Under the pieces are notes generated by a model that was given only the letters and a program-made list of their open reading frames with translations, made no database searches and was not told the DNA's origin. The position numbers were made by a program, and so were the translations under genes. Below are positions 19,477 to 29,000 of a stretch of DNA of 64,000 nt, piece after piece. Every line of letters starts with the position of its first letter. Within the stretch, counting starts at the first letter, position 1. The stretch comes from Duganella sp. 1411 (lineage in GTDB: Bacteria > Pseudomonadota > Gammaproteobacteria > Burkholderiales > Burkholderiaceae_D): positions 682,001-746,000 of the forward strand of contig NZ_JAFICD010000003.1 of assembly GCF_017833525.1 (NCBI RefSeq). Reading direction: 5' to 3'.

Positions 19477-20899
19477 GCACGCATCGCGGCTATGCGGCGG
19501 TGTGCTGGCGCTGGTCGTCGGCGGCGCGGCCGGTGCGCAGGTTCTGGCGCCGGGCGCCGACGCGGCGGCGCCGGCCGCGTGCGACGTCAAGCGCCCGGCG
19601 GTCAACTTCAACCGCTGGAACGAGAACTGGGGCGTGCTGGCCGATCCGTGCCTGCCGCGCCAGCCGCTCGACGGCCTGAAATACATCCCGCTCGGCGAGG
19701 ACGGGCTGTCTTATCTGTCGCTCGGCGGCGGCCTGCGCGAGCGTTATGAGCACATCGCCACGCCGCTGTTCGGCGCCGGCGCCGCGCAGGCGGATGGCTA
19801 CGTGATCCAGCGCGCCAACGTGCACGCGGACCTGCGCCTGGGCCGCTATGTGCAGGTGTTCGGCCAACTGGTCGACGCCCGCGCCTTCCAGAAGAAATCG
19901 ATCGCGCCGCCGGACAAGGACAAGCTCGATGTCGAGCAGCTGTTCATGACCGTGTCGGTGCCGACCGCCGACGGCGCCGTCAAGGTGCGCACGGGGCGGC
20001 AGGAAATGGCCTTCGACCTGCAGCGCTTCATCGCCGTGCGCGACGGCCCGAACGTGCGGCAAGCGTTCGACGGCGTGTGGGCCGACTGGGAACACGGCCC
20101 GTGGCGGCTGATCGGCTATGTCACGCAGCCGGTGCAGAACCGCAGCGTCGACAGCTTCGACGACTACTCCAACGGCCATTTGACCTTGAACGGCATCCGG
20201 CTGGAGCGGCAGGGCCTGGGACCGGGCGACTTGTCGGGCTACTACTCGCGCTACCGGCGCGACGGCGCCCGCTTCCTCGACGCCGCCGGCGACGAGCGCC
20301 GCGATGTTTACGATATGCGCTACAGCGGCAAGAGCGGCAACGCCGACTTCGACGTGGAAGGCATGCTGCAGCACGGCGAGGTCGGTGCCAAGCGCGTTTC
20401 GGCGTGGGCGATCGGCTCGATCGCCGGTTACACGTTCGCGAAGACGGTGTGGAGTCCGCGCGTCGGCGTGCAGTTCGACATGGCTTCGGGCGACAGGCAC
20501 GCGGGAGACGGCAAGCTGGGCACCTTCAATCCGCTGTTCGCCAACGGCTACTATTTCTCGCTGGCGGGGCTGACCGGCTACAGCAACCTGATTCACCTGA
20601 AGCCATCGGTGACGGTCAAGCCGGTCAAGGCGCTCAGCGTAACGACGGCGCTGGGCATGCAATGGCGCCAGACCACCGGCGACGCGGTGTATGTGCAAAG
20701 CATGGCGGGCGTACCGCGCACGGCGGGGCAGGGAGACCGCTGGACGGGCGCCTACGCGCAGCTGCGCACTGATTGGGTGGTCAGTCCGAACGTCACGGCG
20801 TCACTGGAAGCGGTGCACTTCCAGGCCGGCGACAGCCTGCGCGCGGCCGGCGGCCGCAGCGCCAACTACCTGGGCATGGAATTAAAGTTCGGGTGGTGA
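19463..20899 (+). CDS. Alginate-export family outer membrane beta-barrel protein
   Basis: This 478-residue protein has an export signal (LCGGVLALVVGGAAGAQV) and a C-terminal beta-barrel ending in Phe-Gly-Trp (MELKFGW), typical of outer membrane proteins. The body resembles the alginate export (AlgE-like) porin domain: LSLGGGLRERYEHI, VKVRTGRQEMAFDLQRFIAV, RQAFDGVWADWE, then paired strands to the end. It is likely a channel for an anionic or sugar-like solute. No alginate biosynthesis genes are nearby, so I call the fold and not the substrate. It begins inside the 3' end of the VOC gene. Confidence 0.83.
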   Translation: MRPNRHASRLCGGVLALVVGGAAGAQVLAPGADAAAPAACDVKRPAVNFNRWNENWGVLADPCLPRQPLDGLKYIPLGEDGLSYLSLGGGLRERYEHIATPLFGAGAAQADGYVIQRANVHADLRLGRYVQVFGQLVDARAFQKKSIAPPDKDKLDVEQLFMTVSVPTADGAVKVRTGRQEMAFDLQRFIAVRDGPNVRQAFDGVWADWEHGPWRLIGYVTQPVQNRSVDSFDDYSNGHLTLNGIRLERQGLGPGDLSGYYSRYRRDGARFLDAAGDERRDVYDMRYSGKSGNADFDVEGMLQHGEVGAKRVSAWAIGSIAGYTFAKTVWSPRVGVQFDMASGDRHAGDGKLGTFNPLFANGYYFSLAGLTGYSNLIHLKPSVTVKPVKALSVTTALGMQWRQTTGDAVYVQSMAGVPRTAGQGDRWTGAYAQLRTDWVVSPNVTASLEAVHFQAGDSLRAAGGRSANYLGMELKFGW

Positions 20900-20925
20900 T
20901 GGGGAGGACCACGGAAATACGGCAA

Positions 20926-21023
20926 CACGTAGGGCGGATTAGGCGGAACGCCGTAATCCGCCATTGCGTGAGCCGTCGACACGCATGCATGGCGGATTAC
21001 GCTTCGCTAATCCGCCCTACGTG
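20926..21023. repeat. REP-type palindromic repeat pair, copy 3
   Basis: The layout is the same as at 5289: a left unit CACGTAGGGCGGATTAGG... and a right unit ending ...CTAATCCGCCCTACGTG, facing each other with a short GC-rich centre. It lies between the outer membrane barrel gene and the phospholipase gene. Confidence 0.9.
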
Positions 21024-21143
21024 TTTTAGATGTGTGACAGAGATGTGGTGCTCCAGATGTGCGCTTCGTTGAAATAATCCGGTCATATTTTATGGCTATC
21101 ATCTTGCGATCGGCACGTCCTCGCCGATCACAGAGAGCCTTCG

Positions 21144-23318
21144 ATGTCCATCAGCCGCCGTAAATTCCTCCGCCTCGCTGCCGCCGGCGCGGGCGTGACC
21201 GCCACGTCCACCTTCCCCGACCTGATTCGCCAGGCGCTGGCCGTCCCTGCCAACAACGCCACCGGCACCCTGGCCGATGTCGAACACGTGGTCATCTTCA
21301 TGCAGGAGAACCGCTCCTTCGACCATTACTTCGGCACCCTGGCCGGCGTGCGCGGATTCAACGACCCACGCGCGATCACGCTGCCGGACGGCCGCCCGGT
21401 GTGGTACCAGCCGGACGGCAAGGGCGGCCACGTGCTGCCCTTCCACTTCGACGCCAACAACACCAGCGCGCTGTCGCTCGGCACCGATCACTCGTGGAAG
21501 GGATCGCAAAGCACCTGGCAAGGCTGGGACGCGTGGGTGCAAAAAAAGACGCCGCAGACGATGGGCTATTTCGATCGCGGCGACCTGCCGTTCTACTACG
21601 CGCTGGCCGACGCCTTCACCATTTGCGACGCCTATCACTGCTCCGTGTTCGGCGCCACCGATCCAAACCGCCTGTACTCGCTCACCGGCAGCAACCAGGG
21701 CTGGATCGACAACATGGGCAAGCTGTATAACGTCGACGCGGCCCAACGCTTCAACGGCGATCCAGCGCTGGACAACATCTCGCCCGGCGTCATCGCCGCA
21801 GCGCCCAACTGGCGCACCTACGCCGAAGTGCTGGAAGCGAACCAGGTCAGCTGGAAGGTCTACCAGGAATGGGACAACTACGGCGACAACTACCTGGCCT
21901 ACTTCAGGAACTTCCGCGTCAACGCCGACGGCAGCCGCCTCGACGCCAACTCGCCGCTGTACCGCAAGGGCCGCGCGCTGGCGCCCGGGTCCACCGCCGC
22001 CAACGCCGCCGGCACCAAGGGCGATTGGCTGGTCGAAGCGTTCGCCGACGACGTCCGTAACAACCGCCTGCCGCAGGTATCCTGGATCTGCTCCCCCAAC
22101 GACTACACCGAGCATTCGCCCAACTCGCCCAACGCCGGCGAAAACATCACCGCGCGCCTGCTGTCGGCGCTGGTGGCCAATCCGCAGGTCTGGTCGAAGA
22201 CCGTGTTCCTGTTGATGTACGACGAAAACGACGGCTTCTTCGACCACGTGCCTTCCGACCTGGCGCCGCTTGACGCCAGCATGGGCAAGACCACCTTGTC
22301 CGACATCGGCAGGCACGAAACCTACAAAGGCGAGCCAATGGGACTGGGACCGCGCGTGCCGATGCTGGTGATTTCGCCGTGGAGCAAAGGCGGGCGCGTA
22401 TGCTCGCAGCTGTTCGACCACACCTCCAAGCTGCGCTTCCTCGAGGAGTGGCTGGTGGCTGGCCTTGGCAAGGACCGCGCCAAGGTTCAATGCGACCTGA
22501 TCTCGCCGTGGCGGCGCGCGGTCTGCGGCGACCTTACGTCCGCCTTCGACTTCCGCACGCCCAACAGCGCCTGGCCGGCCAGCGTGCCGAGGACGGCGGC
22601 CGACCGGCGCGTCTCCGGCAAACCGTATCCGATGCCGCCGGCCGTGCAAACCTTGCCGCGCCAGGAGATCGATCCAGCCAGCGCCGGCCCGCGCCCGGCC
22701 TGCGCGCTGCCGTATGAACTGGCGGTGCAGGGCCGCCTGGCCGGCGGCAAACAGTTTGAACTGAGCTTCGCCAACAGCGGCCAGGCCGGTGCCGCGTTTA
22801 TTGTGTATTCCAGCCTGCGCAAGGACGGCCCGTGGTACTACACGGTCGAAGCGGGCAAATCGATCGACCACGAAAGCTGGAACTGGACCGGCGCCGCCTA
22901 TGACCTCAGCGCGCACGGCGCCAACGGCTACCTGCGGCGGTTCAAGGGCGCGTTGGCCATCGCCGGCGGCGCGCGTCCGGAACTGCTGACGCGCTACGAC
23001 CGGGTGGGCGGCGATATCAGCTTGGTGCTGTCCAACCTGGAGGGACGGCAGGCGTGCCGCTTCACCATCACCGACAACGCGTACGGCACGGCGACCGCCA
23101 GCCACCGCGTGGTGGCCGCCCAGACCTTGCTGGTGCCCTGTGATCTGTCGGGCAGCTTCGGCTGGTACGATTTCAGCGTCACCTGCGACGCCGACCCGCA
23201 ATGGCTGCGCCGCGTCGCCGGCCACGTGGAAACCGGTCGTGACAGCCGCGTCGATCCGATGCTGTACGTGGCATCGGCAAGCCTGCCTGCCGACGAAAGC
23301 GCAGCAAGAAACGGATAG
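21144..23318 (+). CDS. Phosphocholine-specific phospholipase C, Tat-exported
   Basis: The 724-residue protein has a textbook twin-arginine signal (SRRKFLRLAAAGAGV), so it is exported folded. The catalytic phosphoesterase domain shows EHVVIFMQENRSFDHYFGTL near residue 45 and DENDGFFDHVPSD near residue 360, both acid/metal-binding segments of the acid phosphatase/PLC superfamily. The C-terminal 200 residues match the paired small domains seen in this PLC type (LPYELAVQGRLAGGKQFEL; SFGWYDFSVTC). It would split phosphatidylcholine or sphingomyelin into diacylglycerol or ceramide and phosphocholine. The length is normal. It stands alone. Confidence 0.92.
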   Translation: MSISRRKFLRLAAAGAGVTATSTFPDLIRQALAVPANNATGTLADVEHVVIFMQENRSFDHYFGTLAGVRGFNDPRAITLPDGRPVWYQPDGKGGHVLPFHFDANNTSALSLGTDHSWKGSQSTWQGWDAWVQKKTPQTMGYFDRGDLPFYYALADAFTICDAYHCSVFGATDPNRLYSLTGSNQGWIDNMGKLYNVDAAQRFNGDPALDNISPGVIAAAPNWRTYAEVLEANQVSWKVYQEWDNYGDNYLAYFRNFRVNADGSRLDANSPLYRKGRALAPGSTAANAAGTKGDWLVEAFADDVRNNRLPQVSWICSPNDYTEHSPNSPNAGENITARLLSALVANPQVWSKTVFLLMYDENDGFFDHVPSDLAPLDASMGKTTLSDIGRHETYKGEPMGLGPRVPMLVISPWSKGGRVCSQLFDHTSKLRFLEEWLVAGLGKDRAKVQCDLISPWRRAVCGDLTSAFDFRTPNSAWPASVPRTAADRRVSGKPYPMPPAVQTLPRQEIDPASAGPRPACALPYELAVQGRLAGGKQFELSFANSGQAGAAFIVYSSLRKDGPWYYTVEAGKSIDHESWNWTGAAYDLSAHGANGYLRRFKGALAIAGGARPELLTRYDRVGGDISLVLSNLEGRQACRFTITDNAYGTATASHRVVAAQTLLVPCDLSGSFGWYDFSVTCDADPQWLRRVAGHVETGRDSRVDPMLYVASASLPADESAARNG

Positions 23319-23375
23319 CCCCGCATCGACCGCTCTCCTAAGCTGGCAGCTCGATCCATTCAACAGGGAGACAGC

Positions 23376-24140
23376 ATGAACCAGTTAGCGGGAAAAGTGG
23401 CGATCGTCACGGGGGCCAGCTCGGGCATCGGCTACGAGGCGGCGAAATTGTTCGCGCGGCAGGGCGCGCGGGTGGTGGTGACGGCGCGCCGTCAGGCCGA
23501 CCTTGACGCGTTGGTGGACGAGATCGGGCGTGATGGCGGCGCGGCGGTCGCCGTCGCCGGCGATGTCCGCGACGAGCAGCTGGCGCGCGCCCTGGTGGAG
23601 GTGGCGGTGGGCCGCTTTGGCGGACTCGATATCGCCTTCAACAACGCCGGCGCCGTCGGCGAGGCCGCGCCGACGGCCGAGATCCCGGTCGCCACCTGGG
23701 ACGCGGTGCTGGCCACCAACCTGACCAGCGCCTTCCTGGGCGCCAAATACCAGATTCCGGCGATGCTGGAGCGCGGCGGCGGCTCGCTCATCTTCACGTC
23801 GTCCTTTGTCGGGTATAGCGCCGGCTTTCCCGGCATGGGCGCGTACGCGGCCAGCAAGGCCGGCTTGGTCGGCTTGATGCAAGTGATCGCGGTCGAATAC
23901 GGCACGCGCGGCATCCGCGCCAACGCGCTTCTTCCTGGCGGCACCGACACCCCGATGGGACGCGCCGTCTGCGACACGCCGGAAGCGCGCGCCTTTGTCG
24001 AGGGCCTGAACGCGCTCAAGCGGCTGGCGCGGCCGGAGGAGATCGCCCAGGCCGCGCTCTACCTGGCATCGGACGCGTCGAGCTTCACCACCGGCACCTG
24101 CTTGACGGCCGATGGCGGCGTGTCGATCAATCGCACGTAA
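23376..24140 (+). CDS. SDR family NAD(P)-dependent oxidoreductase
   Basis: This 254-residue classical short-chain dehydrogenase has TGASSGIG at residue 13 (cofactor binding), DIAFNNAGA near residue 85, the catalytic Ser in IFTSSFVGYS, and YAASKAG with catalytic Tyr and Lys near residue 155. It closes with FTTGTCLTADGG. It is cytoplasmic. The substrate cannot be told from sequence. It starts 57 bp after the phospholipase gene and may be cotranscribed with it. A GGGAG motif precedes the ATG. Confidence 0.9.
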   Translation: MNQLAGKVAIVTGASSGIGYEAAKLFARQGARVVVTARRQADLDALVDEIGRDGGAAVAVAGDVRDEQLARALVEVAVGRFGGLDIAFNNAGAVGEAAPTAEIPVATWDAVLATNLTSAFLGAKYQIPAMLERGGGSLIFTSSFVGYSAGFPGMGAYAASKAGLVGLMQVIAVEYGTRGIRANALLPGGTDTPMGRAVCDTPEARAFVEGLNALKRLARPEEIAQAALYLASDASSFTTGTCLTADGGVSINRT

Positions 24141-24146
24141 AAAACG

Positions 24147-25460
24147 CTACTGGGTATTCTTCGGCGCGGCGGTGGCGATCTCGCTGCTTTCGAAGTACGG
24201 GCGCCGGCCATGGTCCAACGGGATCATGGCGCCCTCGGGATACTCGAGCGGCAGCGCCACGGGTACCTTCAGACACACGCTCTGGGTCGGCAATACCGCG
24301 CGCCAGCCCTGGATCAGGTCGCGGTAGGCGGCGCCGACGGGACGGATGTTGCGATCGAGGTCGAACAGGCCGAGCGGATTGACGGTGCCGTTGTTTTCGC
24401 GCAGGGCGGTGTCCCAGTCCACCTGGTCCGTCAACGAATACCAGGTGAAGCCGACGATGGGCACGCCGTCGTTACGCACCCGCAGGACATTCGCCCATTC
24501 CTTGCGCAGCCAACGCACCGCCTCGTCGCCGCGCGCTCCCTGGTTCAGATTGGTCTCGGTGTGCATGACGGGCAAGCGGTAGCGGTCGTGATACTGCCGC
24601 GTGATTAGCGCGTAGCCGAAGATCTCGCCAGCGGCGGAGGTGGTGCCGCCGGCCGCCACATAGTGCTCGTTGGTCTGGTAATAGTCGTTGCCCATGACGC
24701 AGTGGTGTTTCAGGTTATTGTTGAGGAAAAAATGGTATTCCTCGCGCGTCATGCCGTTGTCGAGCAGGTATTCGTACATCTGCGAATCGACCCGCCGGCC
24801 GTAGTTGAGGTCGAGCGACAGGAAGCGGCGCGCGTTGCGGCATTCGGCGGGGCCGATCGCGTACGGATTTTCGGCGTGGTAGTACTCGCTCGATTCGCTT
24901 TGGATGAACAGGGCGTCCGGCCGCACCAGCAGGATTTCCCGCATGGCCAGGATGTTGGCCTTGACGATGTGCTTGAGGGCGGCGACGAAACCCTGGTCGG
25001 TGGTCAGTTGCTCGTTCCACCAGCCGTACAGGCTGGAGAACAGGGCGCAGATCGACATCTCGTTAATCGGCGTATAGAGCTGGACCCAAGGGTAGCGCGC
25101 CGCGAAGGCCTTCGCGTAGACGCTGAACAGCTCGGGGAAATCGGGGTTCTGGAAGTTGCCGACCCAGTCGGGGACGCCGAAATGGCACAGGTCCGCGATG
25201 ACGATGATGTTACGGCGGCGCAGTTCTTCAAAGGTCTCGTCGGCGAACGACCAGTCGTAGCGTTCGGGCCCGAGCCACGTTTTGTGCAGCGGCGCGCCGT
25301 AGCGCAGAACGCGGATGCCCAATTGCTGGACCAGATCGAAATCGGTGCGCCAGTGGCGGTAGTGGCCGCACTTTTCCATCTCATCGACACGGGTTTTGCC
25401 GTGGTCGACGGTCGGAATGCTGTTTTCGATTCCAGTGGCGAACATAAAGCCGGAAAACAC
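24147..25460 (-). CDS. GH1-like glycoside hydrolase
   Basis: The 437-residue protein resembles family 1 beta-glycosidases: FMFATGIENS at the N-terminus, LRYGAPLHKTWLG, the acid/base segment YTPINEMSICAL near residue 150, and the likely nucleophile in VMHTETNLNQG near residue 320. GFTWYSLTDQVDWDTAL with the substrate-binding Trp follows. It has no signal peptide and should be cytoplasmic. The nucleophile motif differs from the usual I/V-T-E-N-G, so it belongs to a divergent branch whose substrate is unknown. It converges on the SDR gene with only six bases between them. Confidence 0.8.
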   Translation of the reverse strand: MFSGFMFATGIENSIPTVDHGKTRVDEMEKCGHYRHWRTDFDLVQQLGIRVLRYGAPLHKTWLGPERYDWSFADETFEELRRRNIIVIADLCHFGVPDWVGNFQNPDFPELFSVYAKAFAARYPWVQLYTPINEMSICALFSSLYGWWNEQLTTDQGFVAALKHIVKANILAMREILLVRPDALFIQSESSEYYHAENPYAIGPAECRNARRFLSLDLNYGRRVDSQMYEYLLDNGMTREEYHFFLNNNLKHHCVMGNDYYQTNEHYVAAGGTTSAAGEIFGYALITRQYHDRYRLPVMHTETNLNQGARGDEAVRWLRKEWANVLRVRNDGVPIVGFTWYSLTDQVDWDTALRENNGTVNPLGLFDLDRNIRPVGAAYRDLIQGWRAVLPTQSVCLKVPVALPLEYPEGAMIPLDHGRRPYFESSEIATAAPKNTQ

Positions 25461-25540
25461 GATTCGCTCCTACCCACTGCGTGTGAAAATAATATATCAC
25501 GTCGAACGGTCGATTGATGTTCCACTTCAAACCGATTTTG

Positions 25541-25626
25541 TAGGGCGGATTAGGCGGGACGCCGTAATCCGCCACGAGCCGTCGACGGCGCTTGGCGGAT
25601 TACGCTGCGCTAATCCGCCCTACGTG
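25541..25626. repeat. REP-type palindromic repeat pair, copy 4
   Basis: Same family as at 5289, with the first four bases (CACG) of the left unit missing: it begins TAGGGCGGATTAGG and ends CTAATCCGCCCTACGTG. It sits between the GH1-like gene start and a small minus-strand gene. Confidence 0.88.
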
Positions 25627-25663
25627 CTTTAGATTGTCGCTTGTGCCAGTGGCCCCGGCGGGG

Positions 25664-25870
25664 TCAGTACTCCTGCTTGAGGATTTCGGTGATCTGTCTT
25701 AGCTCCTGTATGACCTGCGGAACGAAAGTCAGCAGCGGGTTTTCCTCCGTCCACTTCCTGGCCTCGGCGCTGTCCGGCGCGATGTGGCCGCGCGCGCGCA
25801 GGGTTTCGGCTTGGCGGATCGCCGCGAGCGTGCGGATCTGAATGGCGATGCTGAGGTCCGAGTATTCCAT
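25664..25870 (-). CDS. Small hypothetical protein, 68 aa
   Basis: I do not recognise a family. The protein is helical and soluble, with no signal or membrane segment: MEYSDLSIAIQIRTLAAIRQ, then an acidic middle and a C-terminal helix VIQELRQITEILKQEY. An AAGGA ribosome binding site lies seven bases before the ATG, which supports a real gene. It is flanked by a palindromic repeat and a 171-bp gap before the Lhr-type helicase. Confidence 0.6.
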   Translation of the reverse strand: MEYSDLSIAIQIRTLAAIRQAETLRARGHIAPDSAEARKWTEENPLLTFVPQVIQELRQITEILKQEY

Positions 25871-26041
25871 GTGTTGTCCTTGATACGTGCAGGTGTCGAT
25901 CTACAATCGTATCGAACCCGCCCGGTTCAGGTTGGCACAATTCGCATTGGAAATTAAAGCGTTAGAACCGCACAACGCTTCGCCGGCAAGGTGGCCATCC
26001 GCACAGACAGGCCCGCCCGACGGCGGCCGGATTTTCCCGGC

Positions 26042-29000
26042 TTAACGCCGCGCGACCAACTGGGCGTGCAGCAGTTCGCGCTCGGCCGGGTCGGGCGCTT
26101 GCAGGTAGCGGAATTTGCCGGCGACGATGGTGGCCACCGGCAGGCCGTCGCGGAACAGCACGCGGTTGCCGGCCAGCGCAGGCACCTTGTCGCCCGGCAG
26201 CAGGGTGCCGCACAGGTTGAGCGGGTCGACCCCGGAAATGCAGACGAAACCGCCGTCGTGCGGCCGCCGGCGCATCTCGCGCAGCAGCGGAATCGCGTCG
26301 GGCAGCGCGAACTGCTCGCCCGACAGGCCGGCGACGAAACGCCCGCCGCGAATCTCGCCGCGCGCCTCCAGCCGATGGTACACCGGCAGCAGCTCGCGCC
26401 ACGGCGGCAGCCACGCGGCCTCGCGCTCGAGCAGGCGCCAGAACATCACGCCGTAGCGGCGCAGCAAGGTCATGGCGATGTGCTCCAGCGTTTGCGGGTC
26501 GGTGCGCGGCTTGCGCGCAGGCGGGCGCGCTTGCGCCGCGGTTGGCGGCGGTGGCGGTGGCGCGGCCGCATCGTCGCCGCTTGCGTCGACCGCCAGCCCG
26601 GTGTACCGCTCGGTGATGGTGACGCCGTCGGCGCGCCGCACCAGCGCCCAGCGGCCCGCTTCCTCCATCGTCGGGCCGGCGCCACGGCGGCGCCGCTTGT
26701 CCATCGTGGCGCGTTTATTCGCCGGCATCAGCATGGCGCGCAGGCCGGCGTAGCTGTCGGCGTTGACCAGCCCCGTCGCCACCAGTTCGCCCAGCGTGGT
26801 TTCCAGCTCCACCGGCAGCAGCCTGGCGTCGCGCGACAGTTCGTCGAAGAACATGGCGCCTTCGCGCCGCAGCGCTTCGAGCACGCGCGCGGCGCGCGGC
26901 GACACCTCCACTTCGGCGGCGACGGCCGGCAGCGCGTGCCACAGGCCGAGCTGGCGGCGCGGCAGCAGCACCAGCGGCGTGGCGCGCACCGGGCCGCCGG
27001 CGGCGCTGGCCGGCGCGCCGACCCGCGTCCAGACCACCTTGCCGGCGCGGCACAAGTCGTCGAGCCACAGCATCGAGTAGTCCTGCACGCGCAGCGCCAG
27101 CAGGTCGCTTTCCCAGGCGCCGGCGGCGGCCTCGTAGCCCTCCAGCTGCGCCAGGATGGTCGGCAGCGAGTCGCTGCCGCGCAGCCGCGCGTCTTCGGCC
27201 AGGTGCTGCCACTCGAACAGGAATCGCATGAAATCCTGCCGTTCGACCGGTTCGATCTCGCGCCGCAGGCTCTTGATGGTGTAGCGGTGGATGCGCGCCA
27301 GCAGGTGCCGTTCGCACCATTCCTCGTCGGCGACGCCCGGGGTAAAGCGGCCGCGCATCACATAGCCTTCGCTTTCGAGCCGCGCCAGGGCGATGGCGGC
27401 GTCGCCTTCGGACAGGCCGAGCGGCGCGGCGATGGCCGCCAGCGGGCGCGGACCGAAGCCGCTCAGGCGCGCGCGCAGGATCTCGACCAGCGCCGCGTCG
27501 CGCGTCCACGGCTCGTCGCCGTCGTTGGCGGCCAGGCGCTCGGGGATCGTCAGCGCCGGCGTGGCGACGGCGTCCGGGTAGGCCGCGCGCAGGCACGCCA
27601 GCCGCTCCAGCGCCACCCACAGGTCGGCGCCGCCGCTGCGCAGTCGCGTGGCGCGGCCGCCGGCGGCCAGCCCCGCCAGCAGCGCGTTCCAGCCGTCGCC
27701 GGCCGCCGCTTCCCGCGCCGTCAGGCAGGCCAGCGACATCAGCGCCTCGTGCATCTCGTCGGCGTTGCGCGGGTTCGGCCACGCTTCGGCGGCCACCGCC
27801 TCGATGGCGCCGGCGTCGAGCGCGCCCAGGTCGTCGGTGGAGGCGGGGTCGGTCCAGCGGCGGTTGATGACCGCCTGCGTGCGGCGCTCCTCCAGCGGAG
27901 CGTCGTCGAGGAAGGCGTAGGGCCGGGCGTTGAGGATCTCCATCGCCAGCGGCGACGGTGCCGGCAGGTCGCGCGACAGCAGCCGCACCTCGCCCGCCTC
28001 CATGCGGCGCAACAGGGCCAGCCAGCCCTCGCTGTCCATCGCCTCGTGCAGGCAGTCGTCGAGCGTTTGATCGACCAGCGGGTGGCTGGGCAGCTCGCGC
28101 TCGCCGACGATGTTCTCCAGGCACGCCGCCTGGTCCGGGAAGACGGCGGCCAGCAGATCGTCGCTGCGCATACGCTGCAGCTGCGGCGCGACCTTGCGTC
28201 CACCGGCGTAGCGCGGCAGGGCCAGCGCGGTGGTGGCGTTCCAGCGCCACCGGACGTTGAACAGCGGCGCGTCGAGCAGCGCCTGGATCAGCACATGCTC
28301 GGCGCTGGCCGAGCGCAGATAGCGCCACACCTCGTCGAGCGGAAAGCTGTGGGTGTCCGACAGCGACAGCACGATGGCGTCCTCGGTGGCGGCGGCCTGC
28401 AGCTCGAAGTTGAAGGTGCGGCAGAAGCGCTTGCGCAGCGCCAGCCCCCAGGCGCGGTTGATGCGGCTGCCGTACGGCGAGTGCAGCACCAGCTGCATGC
28501 CGCCCGAGGCGTCGAAGAAGCGTTCCATCACCAAGGTGTCGCGGGTCGGCAGCGCGCCCAGCGCCGAGCGCGCGCGGGCCAGGTAGTCGACGATCTGGCC
28601 GGCCGCGTCGTCGTTCAGGCCGAGGTGCTCGAACAGCCAGTCGACCGCGTGCTCGAGGGCGGCGGCGCCTTCCTTTTCGCCCAGCAGGCGGTCGATCTCG
28701 CCGCGCAGGCGCGCCACGCCGGCCGACAGCTCGTCGCTGCGGCCGGGCGCTTCGCCCAGCCAGAACGGGATGTTGGGGGCGGCGCCGTGCGCGTCCTCGA
28801 CCCGCACCTTGCCCGCCTCCACGCGCTGGATGCGGTACGAGGTGTTGCCGAGCTGGAAAACGTCGCCGGCCAGGCTTTCGACCGCGAAGTCCTCGTGCAC
28901 GGTGCCGATGTTGTGGCCCTGCGGCTCGAGCACCACGGTGAAGTCGGCGTTGTCGGGGATGGTGCCGCCGGAGGTGACGGCGGTGAGCCGGCCGCCGCGC

